A stretch of DNA of 64,000 nt from CBDCIS01 sp965217565 (GCA_965217565.1 CBDCIS010000008.1:62001-126000); one strand, 5' to 3'. Shown: positions 26,023 to 34,628, counted from the first letter of the stretch. The notes: generated by a model not told the origin, from the letters alone. Program-made: numbers and translations.

Positions 26023-26073
26023 TGTGTCAGTATTGCCATTGCGCGGGGAGAGGACTTCTCGATAGGAGTTGAA

Positions 26074-26934
26074 ATGCCGAGTGTAAGGCAGATACGGCGG
26101 CGCATTCGCAGTGTGGAGAACACGGCGAAGATTACGAAGGCAATGTCGATGATCGCCGCGTCCAAGATGCGGCGCTCCCAGGAGTCGGCCCTCCGCGGAC
26201 GCCCGTATTCGGAGCGGATGCTGAGCCTGCTCTCCCACCTGGCGGCGCAGCCGCTCGACGAGGACTCGCTGCCTCCGCTGCTTCAGCGCAGAGAGGTCAA
26301 CAGCGTCCAGGTGGTGGTCATCACGCCGGACCGGGGACTGACGGGCGGCCTGAACTCCAACATCAACCGCGCGGCGGCGCAGTTCATCGTGCAGCAGAGC
26401 GCGCGGGTCAGCGTCATAGCGGTGGGCAGGAAGGGCCGCGACTTCATGGTCCGCTCCGGCCAGGACGTGAAGGCGGTGTTCACCGACGTTCCTGACAGGC
26501 CCACCCTCGCTGACGTTACGCCGATCGCGCGCCTGGTGATAGACGGTTACACCCAGAAGGAAGCGGACTCCGTCTATCTGGCCTACGCCGACTTCATAAA
26601 CACGACCTCCCAGCGTCCCGTCGTTCAGCCCCTGCTGCCGGTGGCCCCGGCCGAACTGCGGCCCCAGGAGACCGTCGGGTACATCTACGAACCGGAAGAC
26701 CTCACCGTGCTCTCCGCGCTGCTGCCGAGGTTCGTCGAAATGCAGATGTACCACGCCGTGCTCGAGAGCATAGCCAGCGAGCAGTCGGCACGCATGGTCG
26801 CCATGCGGAACGCCACGGACAACGCCAACAGCATGGCGGAAGACCTGACGCTGGTGATGAACAAGGTGCGCCAGGAAACCATCACCAGGGAGCTTCTCGA
26901 CATAGTCGGGGGCGCGGCTGCCGTCGAAGGATAG
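26074..26934 (+). CDS. atpG: F0F1 ATP synthase subunit gamma
   Basis: 286-aa rotor shaft. The N-terminal helix 'RRRIRSVENTAKITKAMSMIAASKMRR' and C-terminal 'MRNATDNANSMAEDLTLVMNKVRQ' form the coiled coil inserted in the alpha/beta hexamer. 51-bp gap after atpA; atpD follows after 16 bp. Confidence 0.96.
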   Translation: MPSVRQIRRRIRSVENTAKITKAMSMIAASKMRRSQESALRGRPYSERMLSLLSHLAAQPLDEDSLPPLLQRREVNSVQVVVITPDRGLTGGLNSNINRAAAQFIVQQSARVSVIAVGRKGRDFMVRSGQDVKAVFTDVPDRPTLADVTPIARLVIDGYTQKEADSVYLAYADFINTTSQRPVVQPLLPVAPAELRPQETVGYIYEPEDLTVLSALLPRFVEMQMYHAVLESIASEQSARMVAMRNATDNANSMAEDLTLVMNKVRQETITRELLDIVGGAAAVEG

Positions 26935-26950
26935 GGATTCAGGAGGAACA

Positions 26951-28345
26951 ATGGCAACAGGAAACGTAACTCAGGTGATTGGGACGGTCGTGGACGTGGA
27001 GTTCCCGCCCGATGGTATGCCTTCCATATACAACGCGCTCGAAACCAGCATAGGAGACGACAGGCTGGTGCTGGAAGTGGAGCAGCACATCGGAAACAAC
27101 TGGGTGCGCTGCCTCGCCCTGGGGCCGACCGAGGGGCTGACTCGCGGCGTGGAGGCCGTCGATACCGGCAACCCCATCTCCGTGCCGGTGGGAGACTCGA
27201 CGCTTGGACGGCTGTTCAACGCGCTCGGTGAGACGCTGGACAACCTGGAAGAGGTCGAGTCGGAAGAGACCTGGCCCATACACAGACCGCCCCCGACGTT
27301 CGACGACCAGTCCACCACCATCGACATGCTGGAGACGGGCATCAAGGTGATGGACCTCATCACGCCGTTCACGCGGGGGGGCAAGATCGGGGCCTACGGC
27401 GGCGCGGGCGTTGGCAAGACGGTCATCATCCAGGAGCTAATCCGCAACATCGGCACCGAGCACCAGGGCGTGTCGGTGTTCGCCGGCGTGGGCGAACGCT
27501 CCCGCGAGGGCAACGACCTCTGGCACGAGATGCGGGAGTCGGGCGTTCTCCAAAGCACTGTGCTCGTGTTCGGGCAGATGAATGAGCCGCCGGGCATTCG
27601 CGCGCGGGTTGGACTCACCGGGCTGACGATGGCGGAGTACTTCAAGGAGACGCGCGGACAGGACGTTCTGCTGTTCGTCGATAACATCTACCGCTACATC
27701 CTGGCGGGTATGGAGGTGTCCGCGCTGCTTGGCAGGATGCCCTCCGCCGTGGGATACCAGCCCACACTGGGAACGGAGATGGGCGACCTGGAGGAGCGCA
27801 TCACGTCGAGCGCGAACGGCTCCATCACCTCGTTCCAGGCCATCTATGTGCCTGCCGACGACTACACAGACCCCGGTATCGTGACCACGTTCGGCCACCT
27901 CGACGCGGTGGTCGCGCTGGAACGCTCGCTCGCGTCGCAGGGGCTGTACCCGGCCGTGGACCCGCTGGCGTCGTTCTCGAACATACTCCAGCCGGCAGTG
28001 GTTGGACAGGAGCACTACGACGTGGCGCGCGGCGTGCAGCAGGTGTTGCAGCGCTTCCAGGAGCTCCAGGACATCATCGCCATCCTGGGCATCGAGGAGT
28101 TGTCCGAGGAAGACCGGCAGACCGTAACGCGCGCCAGGAAGATTCAGCGCTTTCTCACACAGCCCATGTTCGTCGCCGAGGCGTTCACCGGACAGGAGGG
28201 ACGCTACGTGCCCATACGCGAGACGGTGCGCGGCTTCAAGGAGATACTGGACGGCCAGCACGACGACCTGCCGGAGCAGGCTTTCTACATGGTTGGCACA
28301 ATCGAAGAGGCGGTCGAACAGGCGAAGCGGATGGAGGCGGCGTAG
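26951..28345 (+). CDS. atpD: F0F1 ATP synthase subunit beta
   Basis: 464-aa catalytic subunit. Walker A 'GGAGVGKTVI', 'GVGERSREGNDLW' and the DELSEED-like region 'IEELSEEDRQTV' are present. ATG after AGGAGG. Confidence 0.97.
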   Translation: MATGNVTQVIGTVVDVEFPPDGMPSIYNALETSIGDDRLVLEVEQHIGNNWVRCLALGPTEGLTRGVEAVDTGNPISVPVGDSTLGRLFNALGETLDNLEEVESEETWPIHRPPPTFDDQSTTIDMLETGIKVMDLITPFTRGGKIGAYGGAGVGKTVIIQELIRNIGTEHQGVSVFAGVGERSREGNDLWHEMRESGVLQSTVLVFGQMNEPPGIRARVGLTGLTMAEYFKETRGQDVLLFVDNIYRYILAGMEVSALLGRMPSAVGYQPTLGTEMGDLEERITSSANGSITSFQAIYVPADDYTDPGIVTTFGHLDAVVALERSLASQGLYPAVDPLASFSNILQPAVVGQEHYDVARGVQQVLQRFQELQDIIAILGIEELSEEDRQTVTRARKIQRFLTQPMFVAEAFTGQEGRYVPIRETVRGFKEILDGQHDDLPEQAFYMVGTIEEAVEQAKRMEAA

Positions 28346-28348
28346 CGC

Positions 28349-28383
28349 AGTCCCTTCCCCCCTGACGGGCCGACAAGGGTAGG
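28349..28383. repeat. Family A palindromic repeat, copy 5 (degenerate)
   Basis: CCCTTCCCCCCTGACGGG and AAGGGTAGG follow the atpD stop; partial match to the family. Confidence 0.45.
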
Positions 28384-28400
28384 TATTTCAAGATCAGCCT

Positions 28401-28434
28401 CAACCGTCATTCCCGCGAACGCGGGAACCCATCG
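28401..28434. repeat. Family B palindromic repeat, copy 2
   Basis: CATTCCCGCGAACGCGGGAA palindrome between atpD and atpC. Confidence 0.75.
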
Positions 28435-28490
28435 CAATGGCTCGCCGCTCGGCAATCCAGAGCGGTGGGGTGCTCATCCAACCCCTGTCA

Positions 28491-28526
28491 GCCCCTTGAC
28501 GGGGGAAGGTTAGGATGGGGGTGACC
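28491..28526. repeat. Family A palindromic repeat, copy 6
   Basis: CCCCTTGACGGGG followed by GAAGGTTAGGATGGGGGTGA, between atpD and atpC. Confidence 0.7.
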
Positions 28527-28595
28527 AGGTGAGGCGGCGGCTGGCGCGCGCACTGCCCCCATAGTCGGAGAGCAAAGGAGACGTGAGGTCTCGTC

Positions 28596-29030
28596 ATGGC
28601 AATACGACTTGAGATAGTTACCGCCGAGAGGCAGGTTTACTCCGAGGACGTTGACGTTATCGTCGCGCCGGGAATCGACGGCGAGCTTGGCATTCTGCCG
28701 CGTCACGCCCCGCTTCTCACCGTTCTGAAACCCGGCGAGATAATGGTCAGGAAAGAGGGCGAGGAGAGCACGATAGCCGTGAGCGGCGGCTTCTTGGAAG
28801 TGCTGGGAGAAAAGGTGACCATCCTCGCGGACACCGCAGAACGCGCCGAGGAGATAGACCTGGAGCGCGCCGAGGAGGCACTGGAGCGGGCGCAGGAGCG
28901 CGTCTCGGAGAGCGTCTCGGATATGGATCTCGAGCGCGCGCTTGCATCGATGAGACGCTCGCAGGCCCGGCTCAAGGTGGCCCGCAGAAGGCGTCCTCGC
29001 GCCGGTGGGCCGCCACCGCCACTTGCGTAG
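28596..29030 (+). CDS. atpC: F0F1 ATP synthase subunit epsilon
   Basis: 144-aa subunit with the N-terminal beta sandwich ('IVTAERQVYSEDVDVIVAPGIDGELGILPRHAPLLTVL') and C-terminal helices. A 250-bp gap with three palindromes separates it from atpD, an unusually loose end of the operon. The Arg-rich tail is longer than usual. Confidence 0.95.
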   Translation: MAIRLEIVTAERQVYSEDVDVIVAPGIDGELGILPRHAPLLTVLKPGEIMVRKEGEESTIAVSGGFLEVLGEKVTILADTAERAEEIDLERAEEALERAQERVSESVSDMDLERALASMRRSQARLKVARRRRPRAGGPPPPLA

Positions 29031-29049
29031 CTTGGTCTGGTTAGCGTAA

Positions 29050-29092
29050 TGCCCCCATCCTAACCTTCCCTCGCATGGGGAAGGAACACAAG
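29050..29092. repeat. Family A palindromic repeat, copy 7
   Basis: CCCCCATCCTAACCTTCCC, loop, GGGGAAGG and the 'ACACAAGG' tail shared with copy 2, just upstream of the M28 peptidase start. Confidence 0.7.
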
Positions 29093-29109
29093 GGAGCGGC
29101 CTGAATTTC

Positions 29110-30636
29110 TTGCCTTTGATAAAAATGGCGGTCGTGGTTGCGTGGACTGCCATGGCGTTGGCTTCGCTGGCCTGCGCGAACTCGCCCCCCGAATCACCGA
29201 CGGCTCCTCTTGCGGTCGTCACGCCGGCAGCATCGTTCACTTCGACGCCAAACGTTGCGCCTTCTCCAGCGGCAACCGCAACGTCTCCTCCAGTTTCCCC
29301 TACCCTCACGTCTGTGCCGCCTCCGCCTGCAACCCCGACGCCCAGGGCAACCCCACCGCTCCCTGTGCCGGAGCATATGCCCGTTCCCACCGCCGCTTCG
29401 ACCCCGGCGCTGAGCGCGGAGTTGTTCACGGACAGGGTGTGGGAGCGCGCGGTATGGCTTGCGAACGAGTTGAGTCCGCGCGAGAGCGCGACGAGCGAGG
29501 AGTTGGCGGCGGCGCGCTTCCTGGCTGACGAGTTTTCGGACTGGGGCTACACCGTCGAGTTGCAGGAGTTCGACACCTTCTACCTGTTCGACGCGACTCA
29601 CTTCGGCGTCTTTACGGAGAACGTGTTCGGCCCCAACGTGCAGTACGTTCGTCGCGTCGGTGGAGTAACCAGCGTGTTCAATCTGCCGCTCGACCCCGCG
29701 TCACTCGGAAGTGAGAACATGGTAGTCAAAGGCTCGCTGGCATACGCGGGTCTGGCCGCTCCCGCCGACCTCGAAGGCGTCGATCTGGACGGGAAGATTG
29801 CGCTGATAGAGCGGGGCGGGCTGACGCTCGCCGACAAAGTGGATGCCGCCGCCCAAGCTGGAGCCGAGGCCGCCGTGATCTTCAACAATGCCGAAGGCGA
29901 CGAATACTTCTGGGGGCGGCTGCTCCGGGACGTTGCGATACCGGCTATCGGGATAACTCGCAACCAGGGCATCGAGCTGGCCGAGGCGGTGAACTCCGGC
30001 AGGGTAGTAGAGGTCGAGTTGAGCCGGCTGGCCCAGGACGCCAGCCTATCCAGGAATGTGGTCGCGGAACTGAACAACGAGGTGTATGACGACGAGGTGG
30101 TGGTAATAGGCGCACACCTGGACACCACGCCGTTCACGCAGGGCGCGAACGACAACGGCAGCGGCATCGCGGTCGCCTCGATCCTGGCGCAGGAGTTGGC
30201 GGACGACGCGCTGCCGTTCGACCTGGTGTTCGTGCTGTTCGGCGCGGAGGAGACCGGACTGAACGGCAGCTACCACTATGTGAGGGAGCTTGCGCTGGGC
30301 GAGAGGGCCCGCGTCAGGGCGATGATCAACCTCGACGTGGTGGGCACGGGCGACATCTCTGCGGCCGGGTCTGAGGAGATGCGGGACTTGGTCGGGCAGG
30401 TTGCGGAGACGATTGGAATCGATCTGACAGTCAACGAAGAGCACGAGTTGATCGGCTCAGATCACGTGGCGTTCCTTCAAGCGGGCATCGACACGCTGCT
30501 CCTCTTCGCCGACGACCACACCTACATCAACTCGCCCGACGACACCCTCGCACGGTTGGAAGCCGAACCGATGGGGCAGGCTGCGGCAATCGCGATGAGG
30601 ATTATCGAGAGGCTTGCCGCGGAGCCGCGCCGTTAG
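29110..30636 (+). CDS. M28-family metallopeptidase lipoprotein with PA domain
   Basis: 508-aa exported zinc aminopeptidase. The signal peptide ends in lipobox 'LASLAC' (Cys22), followed by a Pro/Thr-rich linker (24-98), an N-terminal part, a PA insert (about 200-300) and the catalytic M28 domain. Candidate zinc ligands and catalytic residues are His336, Asp348, Glu380/Glu381, Asp409 and His470. TTG start at 29110; ATG at 29125 would shorten the n-region. It probably digests peptides outside the membrane. It follows the atp operon and converges on rex. Confidence 0.9.
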   Translation: MPLIKMAVVVAWTAMALASLACANSPPESPTAPLAVVTPAASFTSTPNVAPSPAATATSPPVSPTLTSVPPPPATPTPRATPPLPVPEHMPVPTAASTPALSAELFTDRVWERAVWLANELSPRESATSEELAAARFLADEFSDWGYTVELQEFDTFYLFDATHFGVFTENVFGPNVQYVRRVGGVTSVFNLPLDPASLGSENMVVKGSLAYAGLAAPADLEGVDLDGKIALIERGGLTLADKVDAAAQAGAEAAVIFNNAEGDEYFWGRLLRDVAIPAIGITRNQGIELAEAVNSGRVVEVELSRLAQDASLSRNVVAELNNEVYDDEVVVIGAHLDTTPFTQGANDNGSGIAVASILAQELADDALPFDLVFVLFGAEETGLNGSYHYVRELALGERARVRAMINLDVVGTGDISAAGSEEMRDLVGQVAETIGIDLTVNEEHELIGSDHVAFLQAGIDTLLLFADDHTYINSPDDTLARLEAEPMGQAAAIAMRIIERLAAEPRR

Positions 30637-30667
30637 CCGCGGGGTTTTCGCCCCTTGAGGGCGCGGG

Positions 30668-31297
30668 TCAGTCTAGCTCTCGCAGGTAGAAGGTCATCGA
30701 CTGGAGCGCGAGCACCGGGTCTATGTTCCGGATGACAACGTGCATAGAGACCTGCGGCGCGATCGGGGCGTAGTTGAGTATGCCGAGCACGCCGCTTTCG
30801 ATTAGCTGGTCGATGACCGACTGGGCCTCCGCGGCGGGGACGGCCACGATGCCGATTGTGATGTTGTTCCTCTCCACCACTTCGCTGAGAGCGGACATTG
30901 GCTGGACGCGGAGACCGCCCACCACGCCGCCCACCTGCCTGTCGTCGCTGTCGAACACGGCGCGCATCCGGAAGCCCTCCGGGGCAAAGCCGGGGTAGTT
31001 GATTATGGCGCGGCCCAGCCGTCCCACGCCCACGAGGCAGGCGTCCCACTCTTGGTTTAGTCCCAGTATCTGCCTTAACTCCTCCAGCAGGAAGGTTACG
31101 TTGTATCCCCTACCCTGCTTGCCGAACCTTCCAAAGTAGCTGAGGTCCTTCCTTATCTGGGCAGGCGTCATCTGAAGGCGGTTGCCCAGTTGCTGAGAAC
31201 TGACGACGGAGATGTCATCCGACAAAAGCTGCGTCAAGGCCCTCACGTACATGGGCAGCCTGATTACGACTACTTCAGGGACTTCGGCAGAATCCAT
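30668..31297 (-). CDS. rex: Redox-sensing transcriptional repressor Rex
   Basis: 209-aa NADH/NAD+-sensing repressor. N-terminal winged helix ('SSQQLGNRLQMTPAQIRKDLSYFGRFGKQGRGYNV') and Rossmann domain with 'GVGRLGRAIINYPGF'. High NADH releases Rex from DNA. Its own promoter carries an adjacent operator-like site, and a perfect site covers the ATP synthase promoter. It is divergent from the histidine decarboxylase gene. Confidence 0.96.
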   Translation of the reverse strand: MDSAEVPEVVVIRLPMYVRALTQLLSDDISVVSSQQLGNRLQMTPAQIRKDLSYFGRFGKQGRGYNVTFLLEELRQILGLNQEWDACLVGVGRLGRAIINYPGFAPEGFRMRAVFDSDDRQVGGVVGGLRVQPMSALSEVVERNNITIGIVAVPAAEAQSVIDQLIESGVLGILNYAPIAPQVSMHVVIRNIDPVLALQSMTFYLRELD

Positions 31298-31314
31298 AAC
31301 ATTACTCGTTTGGC

Positions 31315-31334
31315 TGACGCCTATTGAGGCGTCA
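31315..31334 (-). other. Inverted repeat in the rex leader
   Basis: TGACGCC-TATTGA-GGCGTCA is a perfect 7-bp stem with a 6-nt loop, 18 bp upstream of the rex start. It could shape the 5' end of the rex mRNA or bind a protein. Confidence 0.45.
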
Positions 31335-31404
31335 TCTCATATTTGTGTAGGATAACCCACAGGTATCCGTCTGAATCATATGTTTTACAAAGTCAGACGA
31401 CGCC

Positions 31405-31433
31405 ATTGTACCTATTGCCAGGGGTGTAGTCAA
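31405..31433 (-). promoter_or_regulatory. rex promoter
   Basis: On the minus strand TTGACT and TACAAT are separated by 17 bp, giving a leader of about 100 nt. Confidence 0.65.
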
Positions 31434-31437
31434 TAAC

Positions 31438-31455
31438 TTGTGAATAATTGAACAA
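31438..31455. promoter_or_regulatory. Probable Rex operator upstream of rex
   Basis: TTGTGAATAATTGAACAA matches TTGTG-N8-CACAA at 9 of 10 half-site positions. It ends four bases from the rex -35 box and lies 110 bp upstream of the histidine decarboxylase start. Confidence 0.6.
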
Positions 31456-31564
31456 GAGAATCCGGCTGGGCAGCGCGGCTCCGGCAGTGCTGGGAGACGC
31501 AATTTTGGGCTGGAATCTGCTATCATCTGAATGCTTCGTTTCCGACGTCTGAGCAGGAGCGGTG

Positions 31565-32668
31565 ATGACTATGGACACTCAAGAACGGCTCGATTCCCTT
31601 CTGCGTGACTTCGACGCGCTGGGCCAACACTTGGTTGGCTATCCCTGCAACCAGGACTTCGACTACTCCGCGCTGCTGCCCTTCATGCAGTACTCCGCCA
31701 ACAACGTGGGCGACCCCTTCCACGACAGCAACTTCCGCAGCAACACCCACGAGATAGAGCGCGAGGTCATCGGCATCTTCTCCGACATGATGCGCATCTC
31801 ACGGGAACAGGCATGGGGCTACGTCACGTCGGGCGGCACCGAGGGCAACATGTACGGGCTGTACATGGGGCGCGAACTCTTCCCAGACGGCGTGGTCTAT
31901 TTCTCACAGGACACCCACTACAGCGTCGTCAAGATTCTGAGCGTGCTGAAGGCGCGCAACATCATGATAAAGAGCCAGGACAACGGCGAGGTCGATTACG
32001 ACGACCTCTATGAGACGATTCGCATCAACCGGGATGTGCCGGTCATCATGATGGCGAACATTGGCACGACGATGAAGGGCGCCATCGACGACGTGGGCAA
32101 GGTGCGCGACATCCTGAACGACCTCGCGGTGACGAACTCCTACATTCACGCCGACGCCGCCCTGAGTGGCATGATACTGCCCTTTGTGGACGAGCCGCAG
32201 CCCTACGGCTTCAACGCGGGCTTCGACAGCGTGTCGGTCAGCGGACACAAGATGATCGGCTCCCCGCTGCCGTGCGGGGTCGCGCTGACCCGGCGCGAGT
32301 ACGTGGCGCGAATCGCGCGCGCGATCGAATACGTGGGCGTGCTGGATACAACGCTCACCGGCTCACGCAACGCCCTCACGCCACTGATTATATGGTACGC
32401 CTTCGAGCGGCACGGACTGGACGGCTTCAAGCGCATCGTGAACGGATGCCTGGAGACGGCGGAGTACGCGGTCACGCGCTTCAACGATAGCGGCATCCCT
32501 GCGTGGCGCAACAAGAACTCGGTCACCGTCGTCTTTCCAAAGCCCTCTGCTGAGGTCGTTCGCAAGTGGCAGCTCGCGCCCTACGAGGACATCGCACACC
32601 TCATAGCGATGCCGCACGTAACACGCGAGACCATCGACACGGTGGTGGACGACTGCCTGGAGCAGTAA
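31565..32668 (+). CDS. hdc: PLP-dependent histidine decarboxylase
   Basis: 367-aa group II PLP decarboxylase. 'SGGTEGNMYGLYMGRELFPDG', 'FSQDTHYSVVKI', 'HADAALSGMILPF' and the PLP lysine in 'SVSGHKMIGSPLPCG' match histidine decarboxylases of this fold, which make histamine. Substrate specificity cannot be proven by eye. ATG at 31565 follows AGGAG; ATG at 31571 is possible. It is divergent from rex, with a tandem-ACT gene 29 bp downstream. Confidence 0.86.
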   Translation: MTMDTQERLDSLLRDFDALGQHLVGYPCNQDFDYSALLPFMQYSANNVGDPFHDSNFRSNTHEIEREVIGIFSDMMRISREQAWGYVTSGGTEGNMYGLYMGRELFPDGVVYFSQDTHYSVVKILSVLKARNIMIKSQDNGEVDYDDLYETIRINRDVPVIMMANIGTTMKGAIDDVGKVRDILNDLAVTNSYIHADAALSGMILPFVDEPQPYGFNAGFDSVSVSGHKMIGSPLPCGVALTRREYVARIARAIEYVGVLDTTLTGSRNALTPLIIWYAFERHGLDGFKRIVNGCLETAEYAVTRFNDSGIPAWRNKNSVTVVFPKPSAEVVRKWQLAPYEDIAHLIAMPHVTRETIDTVVDDCLEQ

Positions 32669-32697
32669 CAGAATTGGTAAGGACGGAGGACACTCGC

Positions 32698-33090
32698 ATG
32701 ACCAGAATCGTAGTGATGGCAAAGAATGAGGTGGGGGTTCTCGCCGACATCACCCGCGTGTTGGCAGACAATGACATCAACATCGAGACCATAAGCGCGG
32801 AGGCGCTCGGAGACAAGGGCGCAATCACGCTGACGACGAACGACTACGACGGCGCACTGCGCTCGCTCACTGACGCGGGATTCAAGACGCTGACCGACGA
32901 CTCGCTAATCCTCCGTCTCCGCGACGAGCCGGGCGCGCTGGCCAGGGTGGCGGAGAAACTCAAGCAGGGCGGCGTAAACATCCAGAGCCTGCACATAGTG
33001 GGCCGCCGCGACGGCCACACCACCGTAGCCATATCCGCCGACGACCGCGCCAAGGCAGAGTCCCTAGTGGAGCCGGAGACAGTGGTGTAG
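32698..33090 (+). CDS. Tandem ACT-domain protein
   Basis: 130-aa protein made of two ACT domains (about 1-70 and 72-130: 'NEVGVLADITRVLADNDINIETI' and 'DEPGALARVAEKLKQGGVNIQSL'), modules that usually bind amino acids. ATG follows GGACGGAGGA. The 29-bp gap to the decarboxylase gene suggests one operon, so it may sense histidine or regulate the decarboxylase. That role is inferred. Confidence 0.85.
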   Translation: MTRIVVMAKNEVGVLADITRVLADNDINIETISAEALGDKGAITLTTNDYDGALRSLTDAGFKTLTDDSLILRLRDEPGALARVAEKLKQGGVNIQSLHIVGRRDGHTTVAISADDRAKAESLVEPETVV

Positions 33091-33248
33091 GGGGAGGCGG
33101 TGACCCTGTGTCGTGCCGCGTTCAATCGGACCTCCACGCTGCTTCTGCTCATGTTCTTCCCTGCCACCATGATATGTGAAGCGGCGGTTTCTTCTTTTCT
33201 GCAACAACCTTTCTGACGCAATGCGGGGTGTTTTGATTTTCCCGTAGG

Positions 33249-33390
33249 TTTCTTATTATAATGTATCCTCCATATTGTAATAAGATGAGGTGTTATTATG
33301 GTTTCTGGAATTTGGATTCCCCCTTGGGTTCTTATTACAATTTAACTGTAAATCTATAATAGGGAAACGCGTTGTTATAGTCTTTGGAAT
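33249..33390 (+). promoter_or_regulatory. Imperfect 79-bp tandem repeat, putative operator/promoter region of fic
   Basis: CTTATTATAAT (33252-33262) recurs as CTTATTACAAT (33331-33341), and GTTATTATGGTTTCTGGAAT (33292-33311) recurs with 16/20 identity at 33371-33390; both pairs are offset by exactly 79 bp. An inverted copy ATTGTAATAAG lies at 33274-33284. TATAAT boxes occur at 33257 and 33355. The region is far more AT-rich than its surroundings. Confidence 0.6.
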
Positions 33391-33412
33391 AGGTTTGGAG
33401 GCCTAATTCGTC

Positions 33413-34579
33413 GTGCAGCGTGGAGAGACGGGGCGATACCAAGTAACGAGGTTTAACGGCGAACAGGTGCGCGCCTTCATTCCGGCGCCGCTGCCGCCAG
33501 ACCCTCCAATTGCCCTGGAAGGCGCATTGCTGCAACTCCTGGAGGAGGCGCTAATTGCCATAGGTCGGCTGGATAGCGTTTCTCAATTGCTACCGAATCC
33601 CGCCCTGTTCATCAACAGCTACGTTCGTAAGGAAGCTGTACTCTCGTCGCAGATAGAGGGGACAGAATCTTCGCTTTCGGACCTGCTGATGTTCGAACGT
33701 AGTCGGACTCATGGCGCGCTTCTTGAGGACGTCGTAGAAGTCTCCAACTACGTGACCGCCCTCGAACATGGCTTGGAGCGGCTACGAGGCGGGTTCCCGC
33801 TCTCTAACCGGTTGATGCGTGAGATCCACGAGGTACTGTTGTCGAGTGGAAGAGGCAGCGACAAGTCTCCGGGCGAGTTTCGCGCGTCACAGAACTGGAT
33901 TGGCGGCACGCGTCCCGGCAACGCCGCCTTCGTGCCGCCACCGCACACCGAGGTTACGGAGTGCATGGGCGCACTGGAGCGCTTCTTGCACACCCGAGAG
34001 GATGGCCTGCCGATGCTTGCGCGGGCCGGGATGGCACACGTTCAATTCGAGACTATACACCCTTTTTTGGACGGCAACGGGCGGGTGGGACGGCTGCTCA
34101 TAACGTTTGTGCTGTGTGAAGCGGAAATCCTGCGAGAGCCACTTCTGTACTTGAGCTTGTATCTTAAGCGGCATCGTTTCAGATACTATGATCTGTTGGA
34201 GCGAGTGCGGCTCACTGGCGATTGGGAGGCGTGGCTAGAGTTTTTCTTTGAGGGTGTGCGGCAGACGGCTGATTCCGCAGTCTCAACGTCACGGCAACTG
34301 TTGGACATATTCGGGCAAGACCGGTCCAGGGTCACGCAACAGGGAGGTCGTCGGGCTGGTTCCGCATTGCGCGTGCATGAGGCATTGACGTCGCATCCCG
34401 TCCTTTCGCTCTCGGACGTCCAAGAGAGTTCAGGGTTAGCTTTCCTGACTGTATCCTCAGCGATGGAACTGCTGGTCGAACTCGGCATTGCCCGCGAGAT
34501 GACGGGACAGCGACGTAACCGGGTGTTCGCCTACGGTCACTACCTGGACGTCCTGAGCGAGGGTATGGAGCCGCTCTAG
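33413..34579 (+). CDS. Fic-family AMP-transferase with N-terminal inhibitory motif and C-terminal winged helix
   Basis: 388-aa Fic protein. Core motif 'HPFLDGNGRVGR' (His216-Arg227) is intact. The class II inhibitory helix motif is 'SSQIEG' (Ser78, Glu82, Gly83). The target-docking flap 'ASQNWIGG' is near 158, and the C-terminal 100 residues look like a winged helix ('SLSDVQESSGLAFLTVSSAMELLVELGIARE'). GTG start with GGAGG 12 bp upstream. No antitoxin gene is adjacent, consistent with self-inhibition. The winged helix could bind the duplicated upstream region. Confidence 0.92.
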   Translation: MQRGETGRYQVTRFNGEQVRAFIPAPLPPDPPIALEGALLQLLEEALIAIGRLDSVSQLLPNPALFINSYVRKEAVLSSQIEGTESSLSDLLMFERSRTHGALLEDVVEVSNYVTALEHGLERLRGGFPLSNRLMREIHEVLLSSGRGSDKSPGEFRASQNWIGGTRPGNAAFVPPPHTEVTECMGALERFLHTREDGLPMLARAGMAHVQFETIHPFLDGNGRVGRLLITFVLCEAEILREPLLYLSLYLKRHRFRYYDLLERVRLTGDWEAWLEFFFEGVRQTADSAVSTSRQLLDIFGQDRSRVTQQGGRRAGSALRVHEALTSHPVLSLSDVQESSGLAFLTVSSAMELLVELGIAREMTGQRRNRVFAYGHYLDVLSEGMEPL

Positions 34580-34599
34580 TCCCTGCCAACGCCGCCGCG

Positions 34600-34628
34600 T
34601 TGAAAGACGCGCTTGTGGCTGGTATTGT
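34600..34628 (+). promoter_or_regulatory. Putative promoter for the P1 peptidase/pan gene group
   Basis: TTGAAA and TATTGT separated by 17 bp, 45 bp upstream of the start codon. Confidence 0.5.

Noticed and set aside
28491..28526. Family A hairpin as a transcription terminator between atpD and atpC
   Set aside because: No U run follows the stem and the same hairpin recurs in many unrelated intergenic sites.
31343..31362. TTGTGTAGGATAACCCACAG as another Rex site
   Set aside because: Half-sites are 10 rather than 8 bp apart and the second is imperfect.
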